This document shows, piece by piece, positions 24,498 to 36,560 of a stretch of 64,000 nt of DNA. The translations under genes were made by a program, and so were the position numbers. The notes beneath the pieces were generated by a model. It worked only from the letters and a program-made list of their open reading frames with translations, was not told where the DNA came from and ran no database searches. Each line of letters begins with the position of its first letter. Within the stretch, counting starts at the first letter, position 1. The stretch spans positions 169,122,685-169,186,684 of the forward strand of contig NC_057807.1 in assembly GCF_018294505.1 (NCBI RefSeq), in the 5' to 3' direction. The DNA comes from Triticum aestivum. Lineage: Eukaryota; Streptophyta; Magnoliopsida; Poales; Poaceae.

Positions 24498-27419
24498 ATG
24501 AAGCTGACGATTAAGAGGGTACCCACCGTCGTGTCCAACTACCAGGAAGACGCTGGCGAGCGGCCACGCGGAGGGTGTGGGAGGAACTGCCTCGGACATT
24601 GCTGCCTGCCTGGTGAGCCTCCTTGCCCTGGGTGAATCTAGTGTCGTTTTCTTCCCGATTCAGATCGGAATCCTGTTGCTGTAATGATTGTTTTGTTTCG
24701 GGTCTGTTAGATGCTTATGTAATATGCAAAATTTTATTGCTATTTTTTGGTATGCAACTTTTTCTTATGATGTTTCTGTGGATAAAGGAAATATCTTGGT
24801 TTCTCCAGAAAGCTGGGATCTTTACAAGTAAACAATTGCGTTTACCACTTTTAGAAATGATATCCTTTACTGAGGAATTTTACTATTTTAACTGTTATAT
24901 AAAACTGTCACCGTGGGTGTTTTTTTCGCTTGAACAGATGTAATTTCTTTTTCCAACTGTGGGTAGGTAGGCTAAAAATAAGAGCCACAGGTTTTACTTG
25001 CATGTTTGAGGATTTTAGGGATCTGGAGGAGAAAGAATTATATTGAACTTCTAAAAGTTTGTTATCTTGTTTGAGGATTTTAGGGATCTGGAGGAGAAAA
25101 AAATTATATTGAACTTCTAGAAGTTTGTTGTCAGCAGAAGCAAAGGTTTTTCCGTCTGTTAAATTAACATCTGGTTGCATTTTCCGAGCAGTTTCTGAGC
25201 TTCCTGTCTATGCTTTCAAGGCGAATCCAACAAAGCTGCCTTTACAGGAGGATGCTGTTCCTACTGATTTCTTCATCAATCTCCTCCTTGGGCAGGTAAG
25301 CAGAAGTTCACCACTAGTAATTTTGCACAAGAAGTTTGAATAGTGTAGAATTTGTTATGGACGACATTCATAAATTGCACTAGCTTCCAGGAGAGTACAG
25401 AGATAATTTTTGAAAATATTTGCCATGCATAGTAAGGTAGGGGCAATCTGTTAGGCAAGCAGTAACAACTGCTTACACACTTAAGAGTAATATTCTTTAA
25501 TTGCCGACATGTCGACATGCATGTGTAACCGTATATTCACTTCTTTGGTTTGTTTGTTTACTGTTGTTTATCTAACCGGCAGACCGCAGATATATTTCAA
25601 ATAGCATCGCTGGGGGGTGGGGGGTGGGGTGTATCTTGAATAACCATAATTAAAAAAAAATAGTATGTCAATTAGAGTTATCCCAGCTCACTGCGATACT
25701 AAATTAGACTATACCAAATCTTTTGTAAAATTAATATCTTGCTTCGCACATTGCAGTGGGAGGACAGGATGACCCAAGGCTTATTTCGATATGATGTCAC
25801 TGCATGTGAGACCAAGGTGATCCCTGGCAACCTTGGTTTCGTTGCCCAACTAAATGAAGGGCGCCACCTCAAGAAACGTCCTACAGAGTTCCGTGTGGAT
25901 CGTGTGCTTCAACCATTTGACTCTGCCAAGTTCAATTTCACCAAAGTTGGCCAGGAGGAGGTGCTCTTCCAATTTGAGAACAGTGGTAGTGATGACAGCT
26001 ACTTCCTGAGGAGTGCCGCAGTCACTGTTGCTGATCGTGCTCCTAATGTTGTGGCAATCAATGTACATCCTGGCCCTGTGCAAATCTATTTAATTTCCAG
26101 CTTGTGTATTCTTAGTGCTGAATTGCTGATACCTGTTTTTGACATTTTGAAGGTGAGCCCAATTGAATATGGCCATGTTCTTCTTATTCCCCGGGTCCTG
26201 GACCATCTGCCTCAGAGGATTGACCAAGAGAGCTTCTTGCTAGCACTGCACATGGCGGCTGAGGCAGCTAGCCCATACTTCAGGCTTGGTTACAATAGTT
26301 TGGGTGCCTTTGCAACTATCAACCACCTCCACTTTCAGGTATTGTATTTCAGATTGCACTTTAGCTTACTTTTCACAGAACCTCCTAGTTGTATAGCAGT
26401 ATCCATTATTGTGTGTGGGCAACAGTATTACTGGACTGTATTCTCTTGTATTCTCTAGATATATCACAAATCACCCATCACGCACAGTTGAGGATCTCTG
26501 TTTCTCCTTGGGGCTATGGCGCTATGTTTGACTTCCTCAGTTTCATTGAAGTTGTGGGTTCCTTGCTTCAGAAAAGCGACAAAGCTGGAGTCGTGGTTTC
26601 TTGACAACGGAAATTAGCCTCGCCATATGTGTGCATTTGGCGTGAACAATTAAGCTGAGAAATCAGCCTGTTCATAGCATGTCTACCTTTGTGTAGTAAT
26701 GTTTATGTCAATTATTTTCCTCCACAGGCATACTACTTGACAGTGCCTTTTCCTGTCGAGAAGGCAGCTACCCAGAGGATTCCCCTTGCTGAGGGCGGGA
26801 TAAAGAGTGGAGTGAAGGTGTCGAAGCTAATGAACTACCCCGTGAGAGGGCTGGTTTTTGAGAAAGGCTACACCCTGAATGATCTGGCCAATGTGGTTTC
26901 CAGTGCTTGCATTTGGCTGCAGGACAACAATGTGCCTTACAATGTGCTCATTTCAGACTCTGGCAGGAAGATCTTCCTCTTTCCCCAGGTAAAATCATTA
27001 TTACATGGTTGCCTATTTTTTCAGTTCTTACTGAACTATAAGTTGATGAAATTTACTAGTAATTTAGCTCAATAATCCAATCCATTTCCAAAATGCAGTG
27101 CTATGCTGAGAAGCAGGCTCTGGGCGATGTGAGTCAGGAACTGCTGGACACACAGGTGAACCCTGCTGTTTGGGAGATCAGTGGCCACATTGTACTGAAA
27201 CGTAGGGATGACTACGAGGAGGCATCAGAAGCTTCGGCATGGAGACTCCTCGCCGTGGTCTCTCTGTCGGAAGCACGCTTTGAGGAAGTGAAGGCCTACA
27301 TCTTTGATGCTGCTTGTTTGGTTCAGTCCCAGGTGGAGGAGGAAATTGATGATGCCATTTATGCACCTGTCCCGGTTGGCCCTTCAGCTGTTGGGGAGGG
27401 CTGCCTCGTAATTCCGTGA
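24498..27419 (+). CDS. GGP: GDP-L-galactose phosphorylase (GGP/VTC2 type), six exons, 430 aa
   Basis: It converts GDP-L-galactose and phosphate to L-galactose-1-phosphate and GDP, the first committed step of the plant L-galactose ascorbate pathway. It belongs to the GalT branch of the HIT superfamily. Exons are 24498-24612, 25192-25295, 25757-26062, 26153-26338, 26728-26988 and 27099-27419. All introns are GT-AG, the first in phase 1 and the others in phase 0; the exons sum to 431 codons including TGA. The N-terminus MKLTIKRVPTVVSNYQ is typical of the family. The catalytic segment I-N-H-L-H-F-Q falls at residues 231-237 and ends exon 4, with the nucleotidylated histidine inside it. Length agrees with plant GGPs (about 430-450). 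No frameshift or stop is seen, so the gene looks functional. An ACG-started uORF in the leader suggests translational feedback by ascorbate. Confidence 0.96.
25003..25133 (+). repeat. 65-bp tandem duplication in GGP intron 1
   Basis: Two adjacent copies start at 25003 and 25068, each beginning TGTTTGAGGATTTTAGGGAT. They differ at only a few bases and end about 60 bases before the exon 2 acceptor. They do not alter the coding sequence. Confidence 0.85.
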
Positions 27420-27527
27420 GACGATGATTCAAAAGGTTATGCCCTAGTAAGTGCCGAGGTCTTCATCGTCGTCATCTCAGTCAGTCATTGGTCGCCTAGC
27501 TTCGCAATAGTTGTGGTTGCTGGTCTT

Positions 27528-27533
27528 AATAAA
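27528..27533 (+). terminator. Likely polyadenylation signal of GGP
   Basis: AATAAA lies 109 bases after the stop codon in a T-rich 3' region, in the position expected for a plant near-upstream element. Plant signals are loose, so other sites further on (to about 27720) could also be used. Confidence 0.45.
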
Positions 27534-28326
27534 AATCCATGTGATCGAACTGCCTGGTGTACTCACTCTTGTTTATTGTTGTTATCTGTTTCTCTCCTGT
27601 GGAGAGCAGTACTCTGCAAATATTTCCCAGAGCATCATGTGCTCTCTTTCTGTGGCTCATGTACTCTTTCTGTTGCTTGGCACCGACTTAAATATGAACA
27701 TAACATTGTTAGTAGATAGAGTATCTGTTTCATCGTCGTTTCAAGGAGTGCAACAGTTTGTCTATACTTGGTTGTATATATGTTCACTAGCACATATGCT
27801 TGTGCATTGCAACTGAAGAAGTAATGGACATGCACACCAAAATGTATATATCAATGCGACACGACAACATCCGGACAGTGCCACCCGACGGCAGCAGGGA
27901 GACGCACGCTGAGGTTGAAATCTACTCCTTCCCTTTGTTAGCGTTATCTCACAAAGTCTTAAAAATGGACTACTAATGCAAGATTGATGTACTCCGGACG
28001 GATTAATTCAATAAATTCAATAACTATAGAGTCTCGCTCTTAGCGACGATCCTGAAATCTCGTATTACTCCCAAAGCCGTTAAATGTTTATTGAAGCGAC
28101 CATACATGTAAATCCAACAATCTTATTTCGGGCCTTTGGGACAGGAGGGGAGTTACAATCCCACAAAGCACAAATATTTTTTGTCCTTAATCTACAGAAA
28201 AAAGGTGCAATGCAGGCCTTCCGAACATACTTCATTTAACATATCTAGCCAATTTAATGGGGTAAAGCATATATACGTATTCGCTACTCCTTACTCCGCA
28301 GAAAAAAGATGCAATGATGGCCTTCC
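27534..28326. other. Downstream flank of GGP, no gene seen
   Basis: It probably contains the end of the GGP 3' UTR and then intergenic DNA. Short open frames (27511-27816, 28136-28363) show no domain and have T-rich composition. No repeat border is visible until the MITE at 28327. Confidence 0.4.
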
Positions 28327-28605
28327 TAAGGCTAGTTGTAAACGGGAGTATCATATATTATAATTATGCATATGATACTCGTCTATAATACTACCTCCCT
28401 AATGCATAGTATTATATATTAGTATCATGTAGTACTTTATTTATTGTCATGCATGACACATAGTAGCATAGCATTTATTATGATACGATATCATGATATG
28501 ATACTCAACCCTCTCTTTCTTCATTTAATTCTATGACACCTCATCAAAATTGCCTAGTTGGCATGCATGATACTACCTATGATACTACCATCACGACCAG
28601 CCTAA
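28327..28605. mobile_element. Tourist-like MITE, same family as 17297-17572
   Basis: The body at 28330-28602 begins GGCTAGTTGTAAACGGGAG and ends ACGACCAGCC, with TAA duplications at 28327-28329 and 28603-28605. Its interior shares long blocks with the first copy, for example GCATGACACATAGTAGCAT. The termini are more worn than in the upstream copy. Confidence 0.85.
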
Positions 28606-29117
28606 TATACTTCATTTCACATATCTAGCCAATTTAAATTGGGTAGAAAACATTTAATATATATAGCATTTCTTAAAATACTCCATAACAATTAATTAGG
28701 TTAATTAATAATTATGCCGCAAATAGAATTTTATATTAGTTAACAGGAAGAACTAATAGCACGACTGGAAACTACACATCTTTCTGGTCAAACTACATAT
28801 ATAAATTATTATAATTCAAGTTATGGTTACAAAGTTATAATACAATCATGTTTAACACATTCTTTGTAAATAAGCCCGAGACTTAAACGGGCTGAAAACA
28901 GAGCGAACTGGGCCTACGGCAGCTAAATATGGAATACTAACCAGCGTCCATGTGCGCGGGACAATGGCTACGTGTGTTGGGCCGCAGCCCAACAAAGAGA
29001 AAAAGAAGAGGGCACTTAATATTGAACAACGGGTTATTTGAAAAAGACACCCGTTTTTTTTGGTAAAACGTACTATGATAGACGGATAGGCAGAAGCACT
29101 CAATACTTTATTAGTGA
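28606..29117. other. AT-rich spacer, no feature
   Basis: No gene, repeat border or RNA could be recognised between the MITE and Helitron 2. Confidence 0.4.
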
Positions 29118-30185
29118 CTAGCAAACATGCCCGTGTGTTGCAACGAGAGAGTAAATATTTTTTTTATCCGAGCCACTGTTTTCATTTTGATTCAGTTTTG
29201 GTTCTGACTCATAATATTGATGGCGTGCGCCAATGGCCAGACTCAGATAGCTACCGGTCAGTGTCGTTCGACACTACAGAGGTCGCCTCTATAAACTAAA
29301 TCTATTTAGTAAAGTATATATGTGTCACCATCACATGTAGCAGATAAAACACAAATTAAGATCCTATGCATCGGTTCCAATATTAATGTTCATGACTATC
29401 ACAAGAATTGTTTGGGTATTTTCAAAATAAATCTTCATGTACTTTTGATGTTCATGAATTTTATAAGTGTATGCATATGCTATAAAAATTATTTGTGCAT
29501 TCACTATAAAAAGAATAGTGTAGTCCATTGGTAAATACGTATGTGGATTTCGTTAAAAAAATACATACATAGGGTCTTTGATTGTGGGACATGTATAAAG
29601 AGAGAAGGTGGTGGAAGTACAACATGCCTACGGATTGTAATTTATTCATTGTAATAATTTCCCTCACTCGCTCCTTGCCAGGCAACATAGAGCAACCCGT
29701 GTGACATGTTTATTTGCAATACGAATCAACGCCGATATAAAGGAATGACGGATCAGGCACCATTGATTTAGGTTGCATCCTAAATAGCATTTTTATTAGT
29801 TAATAGATAAATATAACATCATATTCAGATTGTACACATTTTTCTAATCAAATTTCATTTATAACATGTTAAAATTGGGGTTAGGGTTCAAAATATATGA
29901 TTACTTTGAAAAAATATTTATTGTAGATGTACCGCGGGTTGATTAACACAAATATTAGGGGCTTTTATGCAAAACTTTAGAAAACAGTTTGCTATAACTT
30001 AATGTTGGACTGCGGGTTGATTAGTATAAATATTAGGGGGTTTTATGTAAAATAGAAAAACGATTCGTCCCTACTTAAAGATGGACTACGAGTTGATTTC
30101 AATAAACCGCGATAATCTTTTTTTTTTTTGCAAAAGGGCGCGACGGGCGACCAAAAGCGATGCATGCTTTATTATTAGGTGAAGA
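29118..30185 (-). mobile_element. Non-autonomous Helitron 2
   Basis: On the minus strand it starts TCTTCACCTAATAATAAAG after an A and ends GCTAG before a T. The 3' hairpin (plus 29130-29147) is partly worn. It shares its interior with Helitron 1, notably the ATAACATGTTAAAAT block. It is about 1.07 kb long with no helicase coding. Confidence 0.75.
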
Positions 30186-31921
30186 TATAGACAAACTGGT
30201 TTTATCCGATAAAAAGGTTCCTTCATATACAACCAATTTGCCGAATTGGATTTCCGCTAAAAAGGTTCCTTCATATACACAATCAATTTTGCAGATTGTC
30301 TATACTCTCTTTCCTATATTTTAATATTATCATTTTACTACCAATTCAACTACCATTTCAACAATTATAAATCGATTGGTTTATTATTGCAAGGAATGGA
30401 ATCTGCATCTCTCGCCCCCCAACTGGACTACCCGGTTGTTGTTGTGAGACACCAAAACTAACATTTCAAGACAACTTCCATCTACAAATAATCAATACAA
30501 GTATTGTATAAAAACAAAAATTGCGAGCACAACTACGACATCATAGCAACATACGCTCTAGATCAGCTTGGTCGTCCATGGGTGGTTCACGCGCCGCAAA
30601 AGCCGTTTTGTGGGCTGCTGCTCTGCAGAGCGAGCACCCGTTTATGTCTGTAATCGGGCCAGAAAGGCCCACGTTTAGTCGAAGCACACTCGCATGGGCC
30701 AGGTCATCCTATGTGTTGGCAGCCCTATCCCTCTACCCACGATGCGCTATCGTTACTTCACTGCGATGCACTGTCGTCGTTACATCCTCTCAATGGGCCG
30801 CCGCCGTCCTCCGACCCGCCGGTGAGCTTCCTCTGGGTGTCTGCCTCTGTGTAGTTGCCCTTTACTCGCCCATATTCTTGCACCGCAGGCCCCTTGTTTA
30901 TTGTTCTTAATCTCCAGTCTTGCTGCATACCTCCACGGCGGTTGCGGCGGCTGCCCTCGTCGTAGGCGTTCATCACAGGCTATCGTCCTCCATGCCCTTG
31001 CAATTGGAGCGCGCGTTCCTCTCAATTCCATAACTAAGGCTGCATCTGCTGCGTGATTATGCTTCCGCTGTCCATCTCCCGTGTCTTATTACTACTTGGT
31101 GATGGTGGAGAGCAGCGTCGGTGGCAGAGCTAAAAATCCTAACTTCACAGCGCTGAAGGACTTGGCTTCCCTATCTCACCCTCCCCGTCCATGGTGAGGC
31201 GCCGTGGAGTCTGCATCTGAGAGACCACCATAATCAGGAAATTACACATCGCCTCTAAACATTCCGGACCTCTCCTGATTTCTTACCAATTGTTAAACTA
31301 TGCCGCTTGACCTTTTTACCAATTTGTAAAACATGCTGACAATGTGAAGAATTGTGAGTGAATGACTGAATGTCTACAAAGCCATCCGAGCAAGTGAGCG
31401 ATGCCGTGCTGGCAGCGGTGAATGAGTTGTTGTCGGCGACGATGTCAATCTGATGAGCCTGAGCTCCTTGGTCTCAACATCAGGTTCAGGTACCAGCAAT
31501 GGGCAACACTCCACCTCTACAACGACTCCAATGGCAGTAAGCCGCCTTGTTGCATATCGCAGATGCCAGTATACGCCATTAATTATTTTTGTTACTTAGT
31601 AATTTACTCATGAATTACTACTTCTATATTACCGTTGGTGATGCAAAAAGACCACGTGTAGTTGAACCTTTTCAAGGATGCTACGTATTGTTGATTTATC
31701 TTACACCATGTGCATGATACGAAGCCATCCTACTTTGACATAGAAGAAGGAAGATATTGGGGCCCTCACGATTTCCATGTAGTGGTCGAGTTATCTCAAT
31801 TTTCCTCTGCTCATCTTGATGATTCTATCCTTTCCATATTAGGATGAACGGGAGCGGCAATGCGCGCCTTTATGTTCTAGTTTCTTATAAAGAATGCTGG
31901 AGTACCCGCCTCCTGAGGGTA
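30186..31921. other. Unassigned stretch between Helitron 2 and the solo LTR
   Basis: It begins with a short direct repeat (AAAAAGGTTCCTTCATATAC, at about 30211 and 30259). The segment 30521-31560 is moderately GC-rich and has open frames on both strands without a domain; it may be a relic of a gene leader. Nothing is firm enough to name. Confidence 0.3.
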
Positions 31922-34900
31922 TGTGACGCCCCCGATTCAATCGTACACTAATCATGCACACAAATGTGTACGATCAAGATCATGGACTCACGGGAAGATA
32001 TCACAACACAACTCTAAAAGTAAAATAAGTCATACAAGCATCATATTACAAGCCAGGGGCCTCGAGGGATCGAATACAAGTGCTCGAACATAAACGAGTC
32101 AGCGGAAGCAACAATATCTGAGTACAGACATAAGTTAAACAAGTTGCCATAAGATGGACAGCACAAAAGTAGCAACGATCGAAAAAGCGAGACCTCCTGC
32201 CTAGGACCTCCTAACTACTCCTCGAAGCCGAACTCCAAGTAGACTCATCCTCGGGATCCTCTGGCTCCTGGACTCCATCATATGATCACAATAACCGGGA
32301 AAGGGAAAAAAAGAAGTAGCAAAGCAACCGTGAGTACTCATCCAAGTACTCGCAAGCAAGGATCTACATTACATATGCACGGGTATATGTGTAAAGAGGC
32401 AATATCGGTGGACTAAACTGCAGAATGCTAGAACAAAAGGGGGATAGCTAGTCCTATCGAAGACTACGCTTCTGGCAGCCTCCGTCTTGCAGCATGAAGA
32501 AGAGAGTAGATTGAAGTTCTCCAAGTAGCAACACATAGCATAATCCTACCCGGCGATCCTTCCCTCGTCGCCCTGTGGAAAAGCGATCACAGGGTTGTCT
32601 CTGGAACTTGTCTGGGTGTGTTTTATTAAGTATTCGGTTCTAGTTGTCATAAGGTCAAGGTACAACTCCGGTCGTCCTTTTACCGAGGGACACGGCTATT
32701 CGAATAGATAAACTTCCATGCAGGGGTGCACCACATAACCCAACACGCTTGATCCCTCTGACCGGACACACTTTCCTGGGTCATGCCCAGCCTCAGAAGA
32801 TCAACATGTCGCAGCCCCACCTAGGCCTAACAAAGAGGTCATCACACCGGTCTAAATCTTAAGCGCGCAGGGGTTTGGGCCCATCACCCATTGCACACCT
32901 GCACGTTACGTGGGCGGCCGGAAGCAGACCTAGCCTCCCTAATACAAGAGCAGGCGTTCCAGTCCAATCCGGCGCGCGCCGCTCAGTCGCTGACGTCTAG
33001 AAGGCTTCGGCTGATACCACGACGTCGAGTGCCGATAACTGTTCCCGCGTAGTTGGTTAGTGCGTATAGGCCAGTGGCCAGACTCAGATCAAATACCAAG
33101 ATCTCATTAAGCGTGTTATTTTGAAGTAACCACGGATGCTGACCAGGGCCAGGCCCACCTCTCGCCTAGGTGGTCTCAACCTGCCCTGTCGCTCCGCCAC
33201 AAAGTAACAGTCGGGGGCTGTTGGGAACCCAGGCCCACCTCTACTGGGATGGAGCCACCTGTCCTTCTAGCCCTCACATCGGAATCACTTGCGGGTACTC
33301 TACGAGCCGACCCGACTTTAGTCACCATCTGTAAAGTAGATACATATGTAAGTATATACCCGTGATCACCTCCCGAGTGATCACGGCCTGATAGTATAGC
33401 AAGGCAGACGGACAAGAATGTAGGGCCACAGATGATAAACTAGCATCCTATACTAAGCATTTAGGATTGCAGGTAAGGTATCAACAACTATAGCAACAAT
33501 GACAGGCTATGCAACAGAATAGGATTAACCGAACAGTAACATGCTACACTACTCTAATGCAGGCAGTAGAGGGAAGAATAGGCGATATCTGGTGATCAAA
33601 GGGGGGGCTTGCCTGGTTGCTCTGGCAAGAAGGAGGGGGTCGTCAACTCCGTAGTCGTACCGGGTAGCAGCGGCGTCGGTCTCGTAGTCTACCGGAGAGA
33701 AGAGGGGGAAGAAACAATAAATACAATTCAAACATAGGCATGACGATGCATGACATGACAATGAGCGGTGCTAGGTGTGCCCTAACGCGGCAGTAGGTGG
33801 TACCGACGAAGGGGGAAAACATCCGGAAAAGTATCCCCGGTGTTTCGAGTTTTCGGACAAATGAACCAGAGGTGAAATGTTGTAGGTTCACTATGCTAGG
33901 GATGCGTGGCTGACCAATAGGCTGCATATTCGGATTCGTCTCGTCGTTCTGAGCAACTTTCATGTACAAAGTTTTTCCATACGAGCTACGGTTTATTTTA
34001 TATTAATTTTAAAAGATTTAATCAAATTTTGGATTTAATAAATTAATTTAATTCAAAAATTAAGTAATGCATCAGCATGATGTCAGCATGACATCGGCAG
34101 TCAACGTTGACCATTGACCTGGTCAACCTGACAAGTGGGTCCCACCTGTCAGGGACTATTTAGCTAATTAACAGTAGTTAGTTAGGTTAATTAAACACAA
34201 TTAATTAAGTTAATTGATTTATTTAAGTATTTAATTAATTAATATTTGTATTTATTTTTTAATTCTTTTTTTTTTCCTTTTTTTAATAAATGTTCTGGGG
34301 CTGGGGCCGCTTTGTCATAGGCCCATAGGGCCTTAGCAGGCGCCCTCGTTAGCGGGCACGGGCACAACGGGTGCCCAACACCCGTTCGTTCAGGCGCACA
34401 CCCAGGGGCGGGCGGACCCGGCAGGGCGCCAGAGCAGGGGGGAGGCCGGTGGCCACGGCGCCGGTCAGGCGGCCGGGGCGGTGACCGGCGAGCAGCTGCG
34501 GAGGGGCGGAGCGNNNNNNNNNNNNNNNNNNNNNNNNNNNNNNNNNNNNNNNNNNNNNNNNNNNNNNNNNNNNNNNNNNNNNNNNNNNNNNNNNNNNNNN
34601 NNNNNNNNNNNNNNNNNNNNNNNNNNNNNNNNNNNNNNNNNNNNNNNNNNNNNNNNNNNNNNNNNNNNNNNNNNNNNNNNNNNNNNNNNNNNNNNNNNNN
34701 NNNNNNNNNNNNNNNNNNNNNNNNNNNNNNNNNNNNNNNNNNNNNNNNNNNNNNNNNNNNNNNNNNNNNNNNNNNNNNNNNNNNNNNNNNNNNNNNNNNN
34801 NNNNNNNNNNNNNNNNNNNNNNNNNNNNNNNNNNNNNNNNNNNNNNNNNNNNNNNNNNNNNNNNNNNNNNNNNNNNNNNNNNNNNNNNNNNNNNNNNNNN

Positions 34901-35378
34901 NNNNNNNNNNNNNNNNNNNNNNNNNNNNNNNNNNNNNNNNNNNNNNNNNNNNNNNNNNNNNNNNNNNNNNNNNNNNNNNNNNNNNNNNNNNNNNNNNNNN
35001 NNNNNNNNNNNNNNNNNNNNNNNNNNNNNNNNNNNNNNNNNNNNNNNNNNNNNNNNNNNNNNNNNNNNNNNNNNNNNNNNNNNNNNNNNNNNNNNNNNNN
35101 NNNNNNNNNNNNNNNNNNNNNNNNNGCTAGCAGCTGGGCCAACCTTTAGAGCATTTTAGCATTTTCTGAAACAAGTGTTTGATTCACAATAATTACCTAT
35201 GTAATATTTGGCACTAACCGAACTTTTTTGTTTTAATGTTTGAAAACTTTGGTTGTTTGACATCAATTCAAATTTGAATTCAAAACGTTTTGAACTAACA
35301 CGTGATTAGCATCAGTAACAGAGGTGACGTGGCATCTTTAGCAGAGGTTTGCTGTAGCTTGATTATCCGGGCGTCACA
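31922..35378 (-). repeat. Large gypsy-type solo LTR (about 3.46 kb), minus orientation, with assembly gap
   Basis: The two ends are TGTGACGCCC at 31922 and GGGCGTCACA at 35378, perfect inverted tips. Sense orientation appears to be minus, reading from TGTGACGCCCGG to GGGGGCGTCACA. The sequence matches a very abundant Triticeae repeat type that I associate with Tekay-like families. No internal domain flanks it, so it is a solo LTR. The 5-bp flanks, GGGTA and TGGCA, do not match, so the TSD is lost or the copy arose by recombination between elements. Confidence 0.7.
34514..35125. other. Assembly gap (612 N)
   Basis: The run of N lies in the GC-rich part of the solo LTR. Its true length is unknown. 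Reading frames drawn across it are artefacts. Confidence 0.99.
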
Positions 35379-36079
35379 TGGCATTTGTGCTCGCGCGTGC
35401 TCCACGCACTCCCTGCATCACTACCTGCCTAGCGCCCTCCCCATTGTTCGATCAGGTTTTTCCTTGCCTCACCTCCGTATAGGTTTTGGGGGTCCATGAC
35501 CTCTGGGCCGAGGGCGTAAGAGGGGGGGATTTCCTTATTGTATTTCACCTTTCCTTTCTGTGTGCATTCCCTAAGTGGGTAAGAGCATGTGCCAGTTTGC
35601 CCTAAGGATGGTTGGCAGGTGGGTGGTCGGAGGGGGTTGCTCGGTCTATGTTGAATCTTTTTCCCCTATCCGGTATACTAGGTGTACCCAACTCGGTATG
35701 TGGTTTCTCTGCATCTCATGGACCCGGACCGCCGAGATTGGCCCATGAAGGGATAGTTGTTGAGGGTACTCCGTTTGTGCTAATTGGAGTTCCCGGGTCG
35801 ATCATGTCTCGGCATGTGCCAAACATGACCCGTAGGGTTTTTCCATGACAAGATGTTGGGAGGTTATTTAGCTTGTGCGAGTTGTGGTGTCCCGAGTCAG
35901 AGTTCGCTGGGATGTTCTTCATGGGTAGTTTGTTGGACAACGCTTGTTTGTTGCGTTGCACATGCAGTGGGTGCATTGTGTACTAGGTTGGTACAACGTT
36001 TGTTTGTCTCAACGTTTGTTTATCTCATTTGTACTTCACCGCCCCATGCGTCATTGCTTTTCTAGATGTTCTTTCCCTG
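35379..36079. other. Flank of the solo LTR, possibly part of a decayed transposon ORF
   Basis: It lies immediately downstream, on the minus strand, of the DUF4283-like remnant and may be its decayed C-terminal part. No frame is long enough to support this. No other feature is visible. Confidence 0.25.
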
Positions 36080-36560
36080 CCATCCTAGGACTCCATGATG
36101 ATGGGATCATGTTGATATTGCGATGGGCCGTCACAAATGACTCTCACCATGTCACACTCACATTTAAAACAAATAAAGTACTTGCTATTACCCAAGTAGT
36201 GGTACTTGAGGTCCTCCTTCAGGTTCCATGCAGGATGGATCATCTCGAAGAAGGTATGTGGTGTTGGCCGGTGTAGCGCGTAAAGCTACGCAATCACCGT
36301 CCATGGGTGTTCATGTTCCTCCACCACCCCCGGCTCCTCCAGGTCAAGTGTAACCAGGTCATCTTCTTCCCCTTGGCCTCCCCTTCCGAAAAGTCCTTTG
36401 GTCAATCGACATTTGGTTGCTGCATTCACTCCCTCACCGGTGCTTCTTCCTGTAGCGCCATCGTGTTCCCCTTGACTGCCATCACCAGGTCATGAATCAA
36501 CGACTTCACTAGCGCGAGTGTTTTGGCACCCATTTGCCTCCTTCCTAGGTGAAAGGGCAT
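36080..36560 (-). pseudogene. DUF4283 / zinc-knuckle type retrotransposon ORF remnant
   Basis: On the minus strand several short frames line up in order. The first is a segment with KTLALVKSLIHDLVMAVKG. An acidic stretch ending EEHEHPWTVIA follows, then FFEMIHPAWNLKEDLKYHYL. This order resembles the N-terminal region of plant DUF4283 proteins, which are often linked to LINE-type or other retrotransposon ORFs. Stops and frame changes separate the pieces. The identity rests on pattern memory. Confidence 0.42.

Noticed and set aside
34465..35149. Two long open frames on both strands
   Set aside because: They consist almost wholly of the N gap, so they carry no evidence of coding.
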